A DNA stretch of 64,000 nucleotides from LMUY01 sp965199555 (GTDB lineage: Bacteria > Pseudomonadota > Alphaproteobacteria > Acetobacterales > Acetobacteraceae): the NCBI GenBank assembly GCA_965199555.1, contig CBDASJ010000013.1, positions 62,001 through 126,000 of the forward strand, written 5' to 3'. Positions 17,792 to 26,730 of the stretch are shown piece by piece. The position numbers and the translations under genes are program-made. The notes below the pieces were generated by a model, which searched no databases, was not told the origin of the DNA, and saw only the letters and a list, made by a program, of their open reading frames with translations. Numbering within the stretch: the stretch's first letter is position 1; the number at the start of each line of letters is the position of its first letter.

Positions 17792-17885
17792 AACCCTGCA
17801 TCCCACTGTGCAAACACAACCAAGCACCATCGAACGGTCCGCGGAAGCGGACCGGCGGGCCTGCTCACTGCCGATCCCGCGGCGG

Positions 17886-18548
17886 TCACGCGCCGAGTGG
17901 TGATGCGCCGAAGCACGCGAGCAGCGCGCCCGGTCCAGGATATACGGCGACGCAGCCAGCCTGGCGCAAATCCGCCTCGGCGAAGCCGCCGCATAGCATC
18001 CCGATGGTTCGAATGCCGGCCTTGCCCGCCGCCTCCGCATCATACGGCGTGTCGCCGATGGCGACGGCGTGCGCCCCGGCAAGTTCCAGCTTCTTCAAGG
18101 CAACCTGGAAGATGTCGGGCGCGGGCTTGGACTGCTCCGCGTCCTCGGAGGACGTTGCGACATCGACCAGGTCGGTGATGCCGGCGATGTCGAGGTAGAC
18201 GTCGAGCTCGCTTTTCTTGGCAGAGGATGCCGCCGCAATCCGAAGACCGGCGTCGTGCACGCGACGCAGCAACTCCGGCACTGCCGAGAATGGCCTGACC
18301 AGCGGCAGGTACTTCGATTTGAACAACTTGCCCCGCCATTCCTCCATATCCTCGCCGTGGTCCTTCTGCTCGGCTTCGGAAAGGAACACGGGGATCAATT
18401 GGTCGCCCCCCTTGCCGATTTGGCTGCGCGCCTGCTCGAACGTCACGTCGTGGCCGAACTTCACCAGGGCTTCCTGCCAGGCGCTTGCATGGAGGTCGAC
18501 GGAGTCGACGAGCGTCCCGTCGATGTCGAAGATCGCTGCTTTTGGCAT
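17886..18548 (-). CDS. HAD-superfamily hydrolase (phosphatase / beta-phosphoglucomutase-like)
   Basis: A 220-aa HAD subfamily IA protein. Motif I is FDIDGTLVDS (Asp8 nucleophile, Asp10 acid/base), motif II is ASSAKK, motif III Lys lies in SKPAPD, and motif IV is IGDTPYD. The long cap between motifs I and II is helical as in phosphoglycolate phosphatase and beta-phosphoglucomutase. ATG 18548 has an AGGAG ribosome site; longer frames upstream are not supported. Phosphorylated small molecule is the expected substrate, identity unknown. Confidence 0.85.
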   Translation of the reverse strand: MPKAAIFDIDGTLVDSVDLHASAWQEALVKFGHDVTFEQARSQIGKGGDQLIPVFLSEAEQKDHGEDMEEWRGKLFKSKYLPLVRPFSAVPELLRRVHDAGLRIAAASSAKKSELDVYLDIAGITDLVDVATSSEDAEQSKPAPDIFQVALKKLELAGAHAVAIGDTPYDAEAAGKAGIRTIGMLCGGFAEADLRQAGCVAVYPGPGALLACFGASPLGA

Positions 18549-18652
18549 GGTGGCTCCTGCGTTTGCGCCGCCTTCAACGTCGCGCCGGGCAGATGGTCGC
18601 TCGATCCACCCATTGACGACGCAGCGTCGCCGATGCTCCACCGGCCGATACC

Positions 18653-18976
18653 ATGCAGCATGCTGTCACACCCGACGGGCGCTACTTCGTGGTTCGCGGC
18701 CGCCTTTGGCGTTGCAGCAACCCGGCGCTCGACCCGTCCCGGCGGGAGCAGCTCACCCGGGACCTGATGGCGGCCCGGCGCGACAAAGCCGCCGCCATGC
18801 GCGCCGACGATCGCGACGCGCGGGACGCGGCGCGGCAACGTGTGGATGCCGCCAAGATCGCCCTGGGGGAGCGTGGGCCGGCCTGGTGGTCGGACGGCGC
18901 CCCGGACTACAACCGGCACATGGCGCGGAACACGCCCTACGCAGCCTGGTTCGCCGGTTGCGAGGCGCCAGAGTGA
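18653..18976 (+). CDS. Conserved hypothetical small protein coupled to mobA
   Basis: A 107-aa, Arg- and Asp-rich soluble protein with no signal peptide or membrane segment. It has an N-terminal YFVVRGRLWRC(S)NP block, a central charged helix (roughly 30-75), and a C-terminal NTPYAAWF segment. I recall similar small proteins in other Alphaproteobacteria but know no function. Its TGA overlaps the GTG of mobA (GTGA), so translation is coupled and a link to molybdenum-cofactor maturation is possible but unproven. Confidence 0.7.
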   Translation: MQHAVTPDGRYFVVRGRLWRCSNPALDPSRREQLTRDLMAARRDKAAAMRADDRDARDAARQRVDAAKIALGERGPAWWSDGAPDYNRHMARNTPYAAWFAGCEAPE

Positions 18977-19554
18977 CGGCACCGGGCGCCACCGCCGCCT
19001 TGATCCTGGCCGGCGGCAGCGCCAGCCGCATGGGCGGGGGCGACAAGCCGCTGCTGCTGCTTGCCGGCCGCTCCATGCTGGACCGGCTGGTCCAAACCCT
19101 GGCAGCCGACCACCCGCTCCTCGCCATCAGCGCCAATGGCGACCCGGCGCGGTTCAACACGCGGCTTCCCGTCCTGCCCGACCCGGTGCCCGGCCAGGGC
19201 CCACTGGGCGGCGTGCTTGCCGGGCTGGACTGGGCCGCGGCGGCCGGCGCGGCATTCCTTCTCACCGTGCCCGGCGACACGCCGCTGGTCCCGCCGGGGC
19301 TTGCCGCCGTGCTCGCCCCTGCCCCGGCCGTGGCGGAAAGCGGCGGCAGGCGGCATCACCTGGTGGCGCTGTGGCCCACCGCGGCGGCCCCGGCCTTGCG
19401 GGCTTGGCTCGGCCAGCCGGGTTCGCGCAGCGTCCGCGCCTTTGCGGACACGCTGGCGATGCGGCCGGTTCGCTTCGGCGGCGACCCGTTCGCCAACGTC
19501 AACACTCCTGCCGACCTCGCCGCGCTGGAAGCCCGCGTGCAAGCTGGCACGTGA
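18973..19554 (+). CDS. mobA: Molybdenum cofactor guanylyltransferase
   Basis: A 193-aa nucleotidyltransferase that attaches GMP to molybdopterin to give the bis-MGD precursor. The N-terminal LILAGGSASRMGGGDKPLL contains the LAGG-x-S-x-RMG-x-DK nucleotide-binding loop, and VPGDTPLVP carries the metal-binding Asp. FANVNTPADL near the end is the conserved NxNTPxDL box. GTG 18973 overlaps the stop of the small upstream gene. Length is normal for MobA. Confidence 0.9.
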   Translation: MTAPGATAALILAGGSASRMGGGDKPLLLLAGRSMLDRLVQTLAADHPLLAISANGDPARFNTRLPVLPDPVPGQGPLGGVLAGLDWAAAAGAAFLLTVPGDTPLVPPGLAAVLAPAPAVAESGGRRHHLVALWPTAAAPALRAWLGQPGSRSVRAFADTLAMRPVRFGGDPFANVNTPADLAALEARVQAGT

Positions 19555-19593
19555 CGTGCTTTCCTCGGCAACCAATCAGCAGGGATTTCGCCG

Positions 19594-20826
19594 ATGAAGC
19601 GTTTCTGGGCCGCACTGGCCGTGTTCGCCGCCGCCGGACTGTCCACCGCCCACGCCGAGGACATCCTCATCGGTGCGATCTACCCGCTCAGCGGCAATGC
19701 ATCGCAGATCGGCGTGGACGCGGAGGCCGCCGTCGCCACCATGAGCGACATCATCAACACCGAGCACGCGCCGATCCCGATGCTGCTGGGCAAGGGCGGC
19801 GGCCTGCCGCACATGCATGGCGACCACATCAAGGTCATCTTCGCCGACCACCAGAACGACCCGCAAAAGGCCCGCGCCGAGGCGGAACGGCTGATCACCC
19901 AGGACCACGTCGTGGCGCTGATCGGCAGCTATACCAGCGCCACCGGCGCCACGATCAGCCAGGTGGCGGAGCGCTACGAGGTGCCGTACCTGGCAATGGA
20001 CAACTCGTCCCCGTCGCTCAATCAGCGCGGCCTGAAATGGTTCTTCCGCACCAGCCCGCACGACGAGATGTTCACCGCCGCCATGTTCGACTTCTTCAAG
20101 GCCATGGCCGAGAAGACCGGGCACCCGGTGAAGTCCGTGGCACTGTTCTACGAAGACAGCATCTTCGGCACGGACAGCTCCAACGTGCAGAAGAAGATGG
20201 CGGCCGCGGCCGGGATCACGGTGGCGGCCGACATCAAGTACCGCGCCAACTCGCCGTCGCTTTCGGCGGAAGCGCAGAAACTGAAGGCGGCCAACGCCGA
20301 CGTGGTCATGCCGTCCTCCTACACCTCGGACGCGATCCTGCTGCTGCGCTCGGATAACGAGATCGGCTACCACCCGCCGATCCTGGCGCAGTCCGCGGGC
20401 TTTGCCGAACAATCCTTCCTGACCGGGGCCGGATCGTTGGCGGATGGGGTGATGAGCCGCTCCTCCTTCGCGCTGGACGCGGTGAAGTCCCGCCCGGCGA
20501 TCCCGGCCGTCAACGCCCTGTTCCGCACCAAGGCGAACAAGGACCTGAACGACAACACCTCCCGCCAGGTCGTGGCGCTGCAAACGCTGGCCGACGCGAT
20601 CGACCGCGCCGGCTCCTCCAAGCCGGAGGACATCCGCGCCGCGCTGACCAAGACGGACATCCCCGGCGACCAGACGATCATGCCGTGGCTGGGGGTCAAG
20701 TTCGACAGCACCGGGCAGAACACGGAAGCGACGCCGGTGATCCAGCAGGTTTCCGGCGGCACCTACCACACGATCTACCCGTTCGACGTGGCCGTGCAGG
20801 CGCCGGTTTGGAACGTCGGCAAGTAG
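19594..20826 (+). CDS. livK: ABC transporter substrate-binding protein, branched-chain amino acid type (first Liv system)
   Basis: A 410-aa periplasmic binding protein of the LivK/AmiC-like fold class I. Residues 1-21 form a Sec signal peptide ending in AHA. The mature N-terminus ILIGAIYPLSGNAS is the family start. It precedes permeases and ATPases in the order K-H-M-G-F with short gaps. Liv-type receptors bind branched-chain amino acids, but many bind amides, urea or aromatic compounds; the ligand here is not certain. It follows mobA by 39 bp. Confidence 0.9.
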   Translation: MKRFWAALAVFAAAGLSTAHAEDILIGAIYPLSGNASQIGVDAEAAVATMSDIINTEHAPIPMLLGKGGGLPHMHGDHIKVIFADHQNDPQKARAEAERLITQDHVVALIGSYTSATGATISQVAERYEVPYLAMDNSSPSLNQRGLKWFFRTSPHDEMFTAAMFDFFKAMAEKTGHPVKSVALFYEDSIFGTDSSNVQKKMAAAAGITVAADIKYRANSPSLSAEAQKLKAANADVVMPSSYTSDAILLLRSDNEIGYHPPILAQSAGFAEQSFLTGAGSLADGVMSRSSFALDAVKSRPAIPAVNALFRTKANKDLNDNTSRQVVALQTLADAIDRAGSSKPEDIRAALTKTDIPGDQTIMPWLGVKFDSTGQNTEATPVIQQVSGGTYHTIYPFDVAVQAPVWNVGK

Positions 20827-20845
20827 CCGCGATCGGCGATCGCCC

Positions 20846-21721
20846 GTGACGCTGGAGACGGTCGCGCAGATCGCGATCAGCGGCTTGCTGATGGGCCTGA
20901 TCTACGCGTTGGTGGCTGCCGGGCTGAGCCTGATCTTCGGCCTGATGGACATCGTCAACTTCGCGCATGGCGAGCTGCTGATGCTCGCTATGTACGCGGC
21001 GGTGCTGTTGAACGCGGCGACCGGGCTCGACCCGCTGATCCAACTGCCGGTGGTGGCAGTGGGCATGTTCGTGCTGGGCGTGCTGATCTATCGCGGGCTG
21101 ATCGGGCGCGCCCTGGGCGTGCAGTTCAACCGCGGCATGGTGCAGATCTTCGTCACCTTCGGCTTGGCGATCTTCATCCGCGGCGCCGCGCAGTTCGCCT
21201 TTGGCGGGGATTTCCGCAGCATCGGCACGTCCTGGCTGGCGAACCGCACGGTGGCGGTGGCGGGCGTGTACATCCCGCTGCCGCAACTCGCGTCGAGTCT
21301 GGTTTGCCTGGCGGCATTCGCCGCTTTGCTGGGCATCAGCCGCACCGAATTCGGCCGCGCCCTGGAAGCCACGCGGGAGGACCGGGACGCCGTGGCGCTG
21401 ATCGGGATCGACCGCGACCGCATCTTCGCGCTCGGCTGGGGCCTCGGCGCGGCCACGGTCGGCATCGCCGGCACCATGCTGGCGACCTTCTACTACGTGT
21501 CCCCCACGGTGGGCGCGAATTTCGCCTTGATCGCCTACGTGACGGTGGCACTCGGCGGCTTCGGCAGCATGACCGGGGCGCTGGTGGCGGGCGTGCTGAT
21601 CGGCGAGATGGAGGCGGTCACCGCCCAGGTGCTGGAACCGTCGCTGAAGCAGGTGGGGATGTTCGCGGTCTACCTGCTGGTGCTGATGGTGCGGCCGCGC
21701 GGGCTGTTCGGGAAGATATGA
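20846..21721 (+). CDS. livH: Branched-chain-type ABC permease LivH
   Basis: A 291-aa integral membrane permease, GTG start, with about eight hydrophobic helices. MGLIYALVAAGLSLIFGLMDIVNFAHGEL is the LivH hallmark region (only its ends matter: GLIYAL and NFAHGE). A cytoplasmic EAA-like stretch RALEATREDRDAVALIGID is present and would contact the ATPases. It lies 19 bp after the binding protein. A palindromic repeat occupies the 85-bp gap to livM. Confidence 0.93.
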   Translation: MTLETVAQIAISGLLMGLIYALVAAGLSLIFGLMDIVNFAHGELLMLAMYAAVLLNAATGLDPLIQLPVVAVGMFVLGVLIYRGLIGRALGVQFNRGMVQIFVTFGLAIFIRGAAQFAFGGDFRSIGTSWLANRTVAVAGVYIPLPQLASSLVCLAAFAALLGISRTEFGRALEATREDRDAVALIGIDRDRIFALGWGLGAATVGIAGTMLATFYYVSPTVGANFALIAYVTVALGGFGSMTGALVAGVLIGEMEAVTAQVLEPSLKQVGMFAVYLLVLMVRPRGLFGKI

Positions 21722-21752
21722 GGGAAGTTGCCGCCGCACAGCCAATTTGGGC

Positions 21753-21776
21753 CCCTCTCCCGCTGGCGGGAGAGGG
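21753..21776. repeat. Dispersed palindrome, copy 1 (between livH and livM)
   Basis: A perfect 11-bp inverted repeat, CCCTCTCCCGC-TG-GCGGGAGAGGG, inside the operon, followed by a GGGTGAGGG tail. The same 24-bp core is found at 63951-63974, and variants at 45718-45749 and 42783-42807. It can form a strong RNA hairpin and could lower downstream expression or act as a REP-like element. Confidence 0.85.
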
Positions 21777-21806
21777 AGCTTACGCCACGGGTGAGGGCCT
21801 TTGCCC

Positions 21807-22799
21807 ATGAACAGCATCACCCGCCGCCGCCGCACCGAACTGATCACCGGCGTCATCGCCCTGGTGGCGTTGGCCGTGCTGCCGCTGCCGATCCGCGACG
21901 TCTACACGCAAAACCTCATCATCCTGACGATCCTCTACGCCGGGCTGTCGCAGGCCTGGAACATCCTGGGCGGCTATTGCGGGCAGATCTCGCTGGGGCA
22001 TGGGCTGTATTTCGGCATCGGCGCCTATGTCTCCACCCTGCTGTTCGTCAACGCCGGCATCCCGCCGACGCTCGGCATGTTCGCCGCCGGCGCGGTCGGG
22101 GCGGCCGTGGCGTTGCTGGTAGGGTGGCCGTGCTTCCGCTTGTCTGGCCATTACTACGCCATCGCCACCGTGGTGGTGGCGGAGATCGGCTACCTGCTGT
22201 TCCTGAACTGGGATTTCGTCGGCGCCGCCACCGGCGTCTACGTGCCGGTGGCCCGTGCCGATAGCTGGCTCACGCTGCAATTCCGCACGACGAAGCTGCC
22301 GTTCCACTACGTGGTGCTGGCCTACGCAGCGATCACCTGGATCGTGGCCTGGCTGATCGAGGGCTCGCGCTGGGGCTATTCCTGGCGCGCGGTGCGGGAC
22401 GACGTGACGGCGGCACGGTCGCTGGCGGTGCGGGTGTTCCCGTCCAAGATGGCGGCTGCCGGGATCAGCGGGTTCTTCACCGCCATCGGTGGGGCGATCT
22501 ATGCGCAATATGTCGGCTACATCGACCCGGACAGCGTGCTCGCCGCCTCCTTCTCCATCCTGATCGCCTTGCCGGCGGTGCTGGGTGGCGTCGGCACGTT
22601 GTGGGGGCCGCTGGTAGGCGCCGCCGTGCTGATCCCGACCAGCGAGCTGACCCGGTCCTACATGGGCGGCGCCGGCGGGGTGGATTTGATGATCTATGGC
22701 GGCCTGATCGTCGTGGTGGCGCTGGCACGGCCGGCCGGCCTGGTCAGCCTGCTTGGCATCCGCAAGCGGGCCGGGGGCGCCGATGCCGCCGCTTCTTGA
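21807..22799 (+). CDS. livM: Branched-chain-type ABC permease LivM
   Basis: A 330-aa permease with an N-terminal Arg-rich stretch and about nine hydrophobic segments. The signature YAGLSQAWNILGGYCGQISLGH region and the later DDVTAARSLAVRVFP coupling segment identify LivM. ATG 21807 is preferred over a TTG two codons earlier. It overlaps the livG start by 17 bp. The palindromic repeat just upstream may reduce its expression relative to livH. Confidence 0.92.
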   Translation: MNSITRRRRTELITGVIALVALAVLPLPIRDVYTQNLIILTILYAGLSQAWNILGGYCGQISLGHGLYFGIGAYVSTLLFVNAGIPPTLGMFAAGAVGAAVALLVGWPCFRLSGHYYAIATVVVAEIGYLLFLNWDFVGAATGVYVPVARADSWLTLQFRTTKLPFHYVVLAYAAITWIVAWLIEGSRWGYSWRAVRDDVTAARSLAVRVFPSKMAAAGISGFFTAIGGAIYAQYVGYIDPDSVLAASFSILIALPAVLGGVGTLWGPLVGAAVLIPTSELTRSYMGGAGGVDLMIYGGLIVVVALARPAGLVSLLGIRKRAGGADAAAS

Positions 22800-23505
22800 G
22801 GTCCGCAACGTCAGCAAGTCCTTTGGCGGCGTGGCGGCCAACTCGGACATCAGCTTCGACGTGGCGGCCGGCGAGATCCTGGGGCTGATCGGCCCGAACG
22901 GCGCGGGCAAGACCAGCCTGTTCAACGCCATCGCCGGCGAGGTGGCGCCGGACCGGGGCGAAATCCGGCTGGACGGCCGCCGCATTTCCGGCGCCGGGCC
23001 GCTCGCCTGCGCCCGCGCCGGCATCGCCCGCACCTTTCAGGTGGTGCGGTCCTTCGACAGCATGACGGTGCGGGAAAACGTCATGGTCGGCGCGTTCAGC
23101 CGCACCAACCGCGCCCGCGACGCGATGGCGGAAGCCGACCGGGTGCTGGGCGTGGCCGGGCTGACGGCGCGCGCCGATCATCCCGCCCACGCGCTGACCC
23201 CGCCGGAAAAGCGCCGGCTGGAGATCGCCCGCGCTCTGGCCACCCGGCCGCGGCTGCTGCTGCTGGACGAGATGCTGACCGGGCTGACCCCGACGGAGGC
23301 GCAATCCGGCGTGCAGCTCATCCGCGACGTGCGCGATGGGGGCGTGACGGTGATCATGGTCGAGCACGTCATGGAAATCCTGCTGCCGCTGATCGACCGG
23401 GCGGTGGTGCTGAACCTGGGCCGCGTGCTGACGCAGGGCCTGCCAAAGGACCTGGTGCGCGACCCGGCGGTGATCCGCGCCTATCTCGGCGACAAATATG
23501 CCTGA
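22783..23505 (+). CDS. livG: ABC transporter ATPase LivG, with degenerate signature motif
   Basis: A 240-aa ATPase energising the Liv importer. Walker A is GPNGAGKT, the Q-loop lies in ARTFQVV, Walker B is LLLLDEML and the switch His is in VEHVME. The ABC signature, LSGGQ or LAYGQ in the family, is replaced by LTPPEKRR, which is a notable divergence; Pro-Pro in this loop is unusual. The start ATG 22783 lies inside livM. The normal overlaps on both sides argue for a working gene. Confidence 0.9.
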   Translation: MPPLLEVRNVSKSFGGVAANSDISFDVAAGEILGLIGPNGAGKTSLFNAIAGEVAPDRGEIRLDGRRISGAGPLACARAGIARTFQVVRSFDSMTVRENVMVGAFSRTNRARDAMAEADRVLGVAGLTARADHPAHALTPPEKRRLEIARALATRPRLLLLDEMLTGLTPTEAQSGVQLIRDVRDGGVTVIMVEHVMEILLPLIDRAVVLNLGRVLTQGLPKDLVRDPAVIRAYLGDKYA

Positions 23506-24217
23506 CGGCGCCATCCTGCGGCTCCAGGACGTATCGGCCGCCTATAAGGGGCTGAAGGCGCTGCAAGGCGTGTCGCTGGAGGTGGCGCGCGGGGAGATCG
23601 TGGCGGTGGTGGGCGCCAACGGCGCGGGCAAAAGCACGCTGTTGCGCGCCGTGTCCGGCCAGGTGAGCACCGGCGGCAGCATCACCTTCGACGGGCAGGC
23701 GCTGACCCAAATGCCGCCGCACCGTATCACCCGGCTGGGCATCGGCCTGGTGCCGGAAGGCCGCCGGCTGTTCCCGCGGCTGAGCGTGGAAGACAATCTC
23801 CGGCTGGGCGCCTACGCCCGGCGCGGCGAGGCAGACCGCTTCCGCCCGCTGGACACCGTTTTCACCCTGTTCCCCCGCTTGAAGGAACGGCTGTCGCAAC
23901 GGGCGGACACGCTGTCCGGCGGGGAACAACAGATGCTGGCGATCGGTCGCGCCCTGATGACCCAGCCGCGGCTGCTGATGCTGGACGAGCCGAGCCAGGG
24001 TATCGCGCCCCGGCTGGTGGACGACATCCTGGCCGCCATCGCCCGCATCCGCACGGAACTGGGCATGACCGTGCTGCTGGTGGAGCAGCGGCTGGGCGAG
24101 GCCTTGGCACTGGCCGACCGTGCCTACGTGCTCCAGACTGGGCGAGTCGTGATGTCCGGCCCGGCAAACGCCATTGCGGCGGATGACGGCGTGCGCCGGG
24201 CCTATCTTGGGCTTTGA
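23498..24217 (+). CDS. livF: ABC transporter ATPase LivF
   Basis: A 239-aa ATPase, partner of LivG. Walker A GANGAGKS, signature LSGGEQQ, Walker B LLMLDEPSQG and switch region LLVEQRLGEAL are all canonical, so a heterodimer with LivG would have at least one fully competent signature. The start overlaps the end of livG by 8 bp. It is followed after 15 bp by a binding protein of another transporter class. Confidence 0.93.
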   Translation: MPDGAILRLQDVSAAYKGLKALQGVSLEVARGEIVAVVGANGAGKSTLLRAVSGQVSTGGSITFDGQALTQMPPHRITRLGIGLVPEGRRLFPRLSVEDNLRLGAYARRGEADRFRPLDTVFTLFPRLKERLSQRADTLSGGEQQMLAIGRALMTQPRLLMLDEPSQGIAPRLVDDILAAIARIRTELGMTVLLVEQRLGEALALADRAYVLQTGRVVMSGPANAIAADDGVRRAYLGL

Positions 24218-24232
24218 AGGGAGACACTGCGC

Positions 24233-25072
24233 ATGAACCGCCTGACCCGACGCGGCCTGGCCGCCGCCACCGGACTGATCCCCGCCGTCGCGCTGACCGG
24301 CGAAGCCCGGGCGCAAGGCACGGAAAGCGCGCTGGACCGCGTGCAGCGCACCAAGACGCTGCGCATCTCCGCCCTGACCGGCGCGGCGCCCTACTTCGTC
24401 AAGGACCTTGCCAGCGGAACATGGAAGGGCGCCTGCGCCGAAATGGCCGCCGACATCGCCAAGGTGTTCGACGCACAGGTCGAGTATGTGGAGGGCACCT
24501 ATGGCTCCTCCGTGCTGGATTTGCAGGCCAACAAGGTCGATCTGGCCTTCGCCCTCAACCCCACGCCGCAACGCGCCCTGGCGATCGGCTTCGCCCACAG
24601 CTTTATGACGCACCCGTTCGGCTGCATCGCCAAGGCCGGGCTGACGCCGAAGACCTGGGACGATTTGAACAAGCCGGACGTCCGGCTGGCCTGCGACCTC
24701 GGCTCCCTGCACGAGGTCGCCGCCCGGCGTTACTGCCCGAAGGCAAACATCACGGCGCTGAAAAGCCCGGACGACGCGCTGCTGTTCTTCCAAGGCGGCC
24801 GGGCCGACGCCATCATCCTGGCCGCCATGCTGGGGCTGTCCGCGCTGGCCAAGAACCCCTCCATGGGCAGCTACGAACTGCTGACCGGCCCGGTGGTGGC
24901 GCTGCCGAGCAATTTCGGCGTGCGGCGGGAGCCGGATACCCGCTTCCTGGAAGTCATCAACGCCTGGATCGACTTCAATCGCGGCACCGGGCAGGTCCGC
25001 GAAGACCTGCTGGACGGCCTGGCGCTGAGCGGGGTGAAGCGGGAGAACCTGCCGGCCGGGCTGACATTCTGA
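24233..25072 (+). CDS. Polar amino acid ABC transporter substrate-binding protein
   Basis: A 279-aa periplasmic binding protein of the family 3 (polar amino acid) class. A Tat-type signal starts with LTRRGLAAATG. The mature protein has the KTLRISALTGAAPYF beginning and a KVDLAFALNPTP ligand-loop segment. A ribosome site GGGAGA precedes the ATG. It is followed by a single permease with no cognate ATPase, which separates it from the Liv system functionally. Amino acid or a related small acid is the likely ligand. Confidence 0.88.
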   Translation: MNRLTRRGLAAATGLIPAVALTGEARAQGTESALDRVQRTKTLRISALTGAAPYFVKDLASGTWKGACAEMAADIAKVFDAQVEYVEGTYGSSVLDLQANKVDLAFALNPTPQRALAIGFAHSFMTHPFGCIAKAGLTPKTWDDLNKPDVRLACDLGSLHEVAARRYCPKANITALKSPDDALLFFQGGRADAIILAAMLGLSALAKNPSMGSYELLTGPVVALPSNFGVRREPDTRFLEVINAWIDFNRGTGQVREDLLDGLALSGVKRENLPAGLTF

Positions 25073-25082
25073 CCGTCGCCTG

Positions 25083-25748
25083 ATGGGCTATCAATGGGGC
25101 TTCGGCTTCCTGCTGCGCTACGTCCACCTGTTCGTCGTGGGGGTGGAGGTGACGGTCGCCTACACCGTGGGAACCGTGCTGCTCGGCCTGCTACTTGGGC
25201 TGCTGATCGGGCTGGGCCGCTTGTCCCGCTCCCGCCTGGTCAACATCCCGCTCGTGGCACTGGTGGAAGTGTTCCGCTGCACGCCGCTGCTGGTGCAGAT
25301 CATCTGGTTCTATTATGCGCTGCCGGTCATCGTGAACATCCAGATCCCGGCGGTGGTGGCGGCGACGCTGGTGCTGTCGCTGTACACGGCAGCATTCTAC
25401 GCGGAGATCTTCCGCGGCGGCATCGCTTCGATCGAGCGCGGCCAATGGGATGCCGCGCGGGCCATGGGGCTCCGGCCGTGGCACGTCATGCGCCTGGTCG
25501 TGCTGCCGCAGGCGATCCGCCGCATGGTGCCGCCATTCCTGAACCAGTCCATCATCCAGTTGAAGAACACCTCCCTGGTGTCCACCATCGCGGTGCCGGA
25601 TCTGCTGTACCAGGGCACGCTGATCACCGCGGACACGTTCCGGCCGCTGGAGGTCTATACGGTGGTCGCGGTGATCTACTTCGCGCTGCTGTTCCCGCTG
25701 ACCCGGCTGGTGCAATGGTACGAAAGCCGCCTGGCGCGCGGCCGGTAA
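25083..25748 (+). CDS. Polar amino acid ABC transporter permease
   Basis: A 221-aa permease of the HisM/GlnP family with about five hydrophobic segments. The EAA loop reads GQWDAARAMGLRPWHVMRLVVLPQA, a strong match (the key part is EAARAMGL-type AARAMGL plus VLPQAIRR). It lies 10 bp after the binding protein. No ATPase of the GlnQ/HisP class follows; the next gene is an unrelated outer-membrane protein, so the transporter must borrow an ATPase from elsewhere. Confidence 0.92.
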   Translation: MGYQWGFGFLLRYVHLFVVGVEVTVAYTVGTVLLGLLLGLLIGLGRLSRSRLVNIPLVALVEVFRCTPLLVQIIWFYYALPVIVNIQIPAVVAATLVLSLYTAAFYAEIFRGGIASIERGQWDAARAMGLRPWHVMRLVVLPQAIRRMVPPFLNQSIIQLKNTSLVSTIAVPDLLYQGTLITADTFRPLEVYTVVAVIYFALLFPLTRLVQWYESRLARGR

Positions 25749-25834
25749 CCAGCCTTAACGATTAACCTTCTGCATGCCTGCCGGCGGGATCATCGGTTAA
25801 CCACGCTTTCACCCGGCCCGCTCACGATGCCGGC

Positions 25835-26710
25835 ATGTGCTTCCTCAGCCGAACCCTCCTGGCGGCCGCTTGTCTGGCCGGGATCGCGACCGCTGCCACG
25901 GGCCAGCCGGTAGAAAGCGGGCGCATGCTCGCCACGGCCGGCGTCAGCCAGCTTGAAGGCGCGGGCGGCGGCGGGCTGGTGCCTTGGGCGCTCATCACCG
26001 GCTACGGCACGCAGGACGCCATCGGCGGCAACGTCCATGGCACCTATGTCCGGCTGCCGGATTTCTCCCTGGGCAGCGGCGGCGTCGCGGTCGGCCTGTA
26101 CGACCGTGTCGAGCTGTCGTACGCGCATGAGTACCTGGACACCGGGAACACCGGCGGCAAGCTGGGAATAGGCAACGGCTACGCCTTCAACGAGGACATC
26201 CTCGGGGTGAAGGTCCGGTTGCTCGGCAACGCGGTGTATGACCAGGACAGTTGGCTGCCGCAGATTGCCGCGGGAACCGAGTTCAAGGCGACCGGCAACC
26301 AGGCCGTGCTGCATGCCATCGGCGCGAAGTCGTCGCGCGGCGTGGATTTCTACGTCGCGGCGACCAAGCTGTTCCTGGCGCAAAGCCTGCTGGTGGACGC
26401 AACGGTCCGGCTGACCAAGGCGAACCAGTTCGGCCTGCTCGGCTTCGGCGGCGACCGCAACGGCGGCTACAGCTTCGAGTTCGAGGGTTCGGCCGCCTTT
26501 CTCGTCACCCGCAAGCTCGCCGTCGGCGCCGAAATCCGCACCAGGCCGGACAATCTGCGGTTTTCCCACGAAGGGCCGGCCGTGGACGTGTTCGCGGCGT
26601 ATTTCTTTACCAAGAACCTGTCGACGACCGTGGCCTATGTCGGCCTGGGCGAGGTTGCCCGGCAGCATGGCCAGAACGGCGTCTACGTCTCGTTGCAGGC
26701 TGGGTTTTGA
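25835..26710 (+). CDS. DUF3034-family outer-membrane protein
   Basis: A 291-aa exported protein. A signal peptide covers about residues 1-23. The mature start GRMLATAGVSQLEGAGGGGLVPWALITGYGT is the DUF3034 hallmark (core: EGAGGGGLVPWA). Alternating hydrophobic strands and a terminal Phe (VSLQAGF) indicate an outer-membrane beta barrel. No function is established for the family. It is followed within 20 bp by a secreted globin and a copper protein and likely shares their transcript. Confidence 0.85.
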   Translation: MCFLSRTLLAAACLAGIATAATGQPVESGRMLATAGVSQLEGAGGGGLVPWALITGYGTQDAIGGNVHGTYVRLPDFSLGSGGVAVGLYDRVELSYAHEYLDTGNTGGKLGIGNGYAFNEDILGVKVRLLGNAVYDQDSWLPQIAAGTEFKATGNQAVLHAIGAKSSRGVDFYVAATKLFLAQSLLVDATVRLTKANQFGLLGFGGDRNGGYSFEFEGSAAFLVTRKLAVGAEIRTRPDNLRFSHEGPAVDVFAAYFFTKNLSTTVAYVGLGEVARQHGQNGVYVSLQAGF

Positions 26711-26730
26711 CCGTGAGAAAGACACCGAAG

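Noticed and set aside
17792..18082. N-terminal extension of the quinone oxidoreductase frame
   Set aside because: It is Arg/Ser-rich, overlaps the HAD gene and has no counterpart in the family; the TTG at 17791 gives the conserved start.
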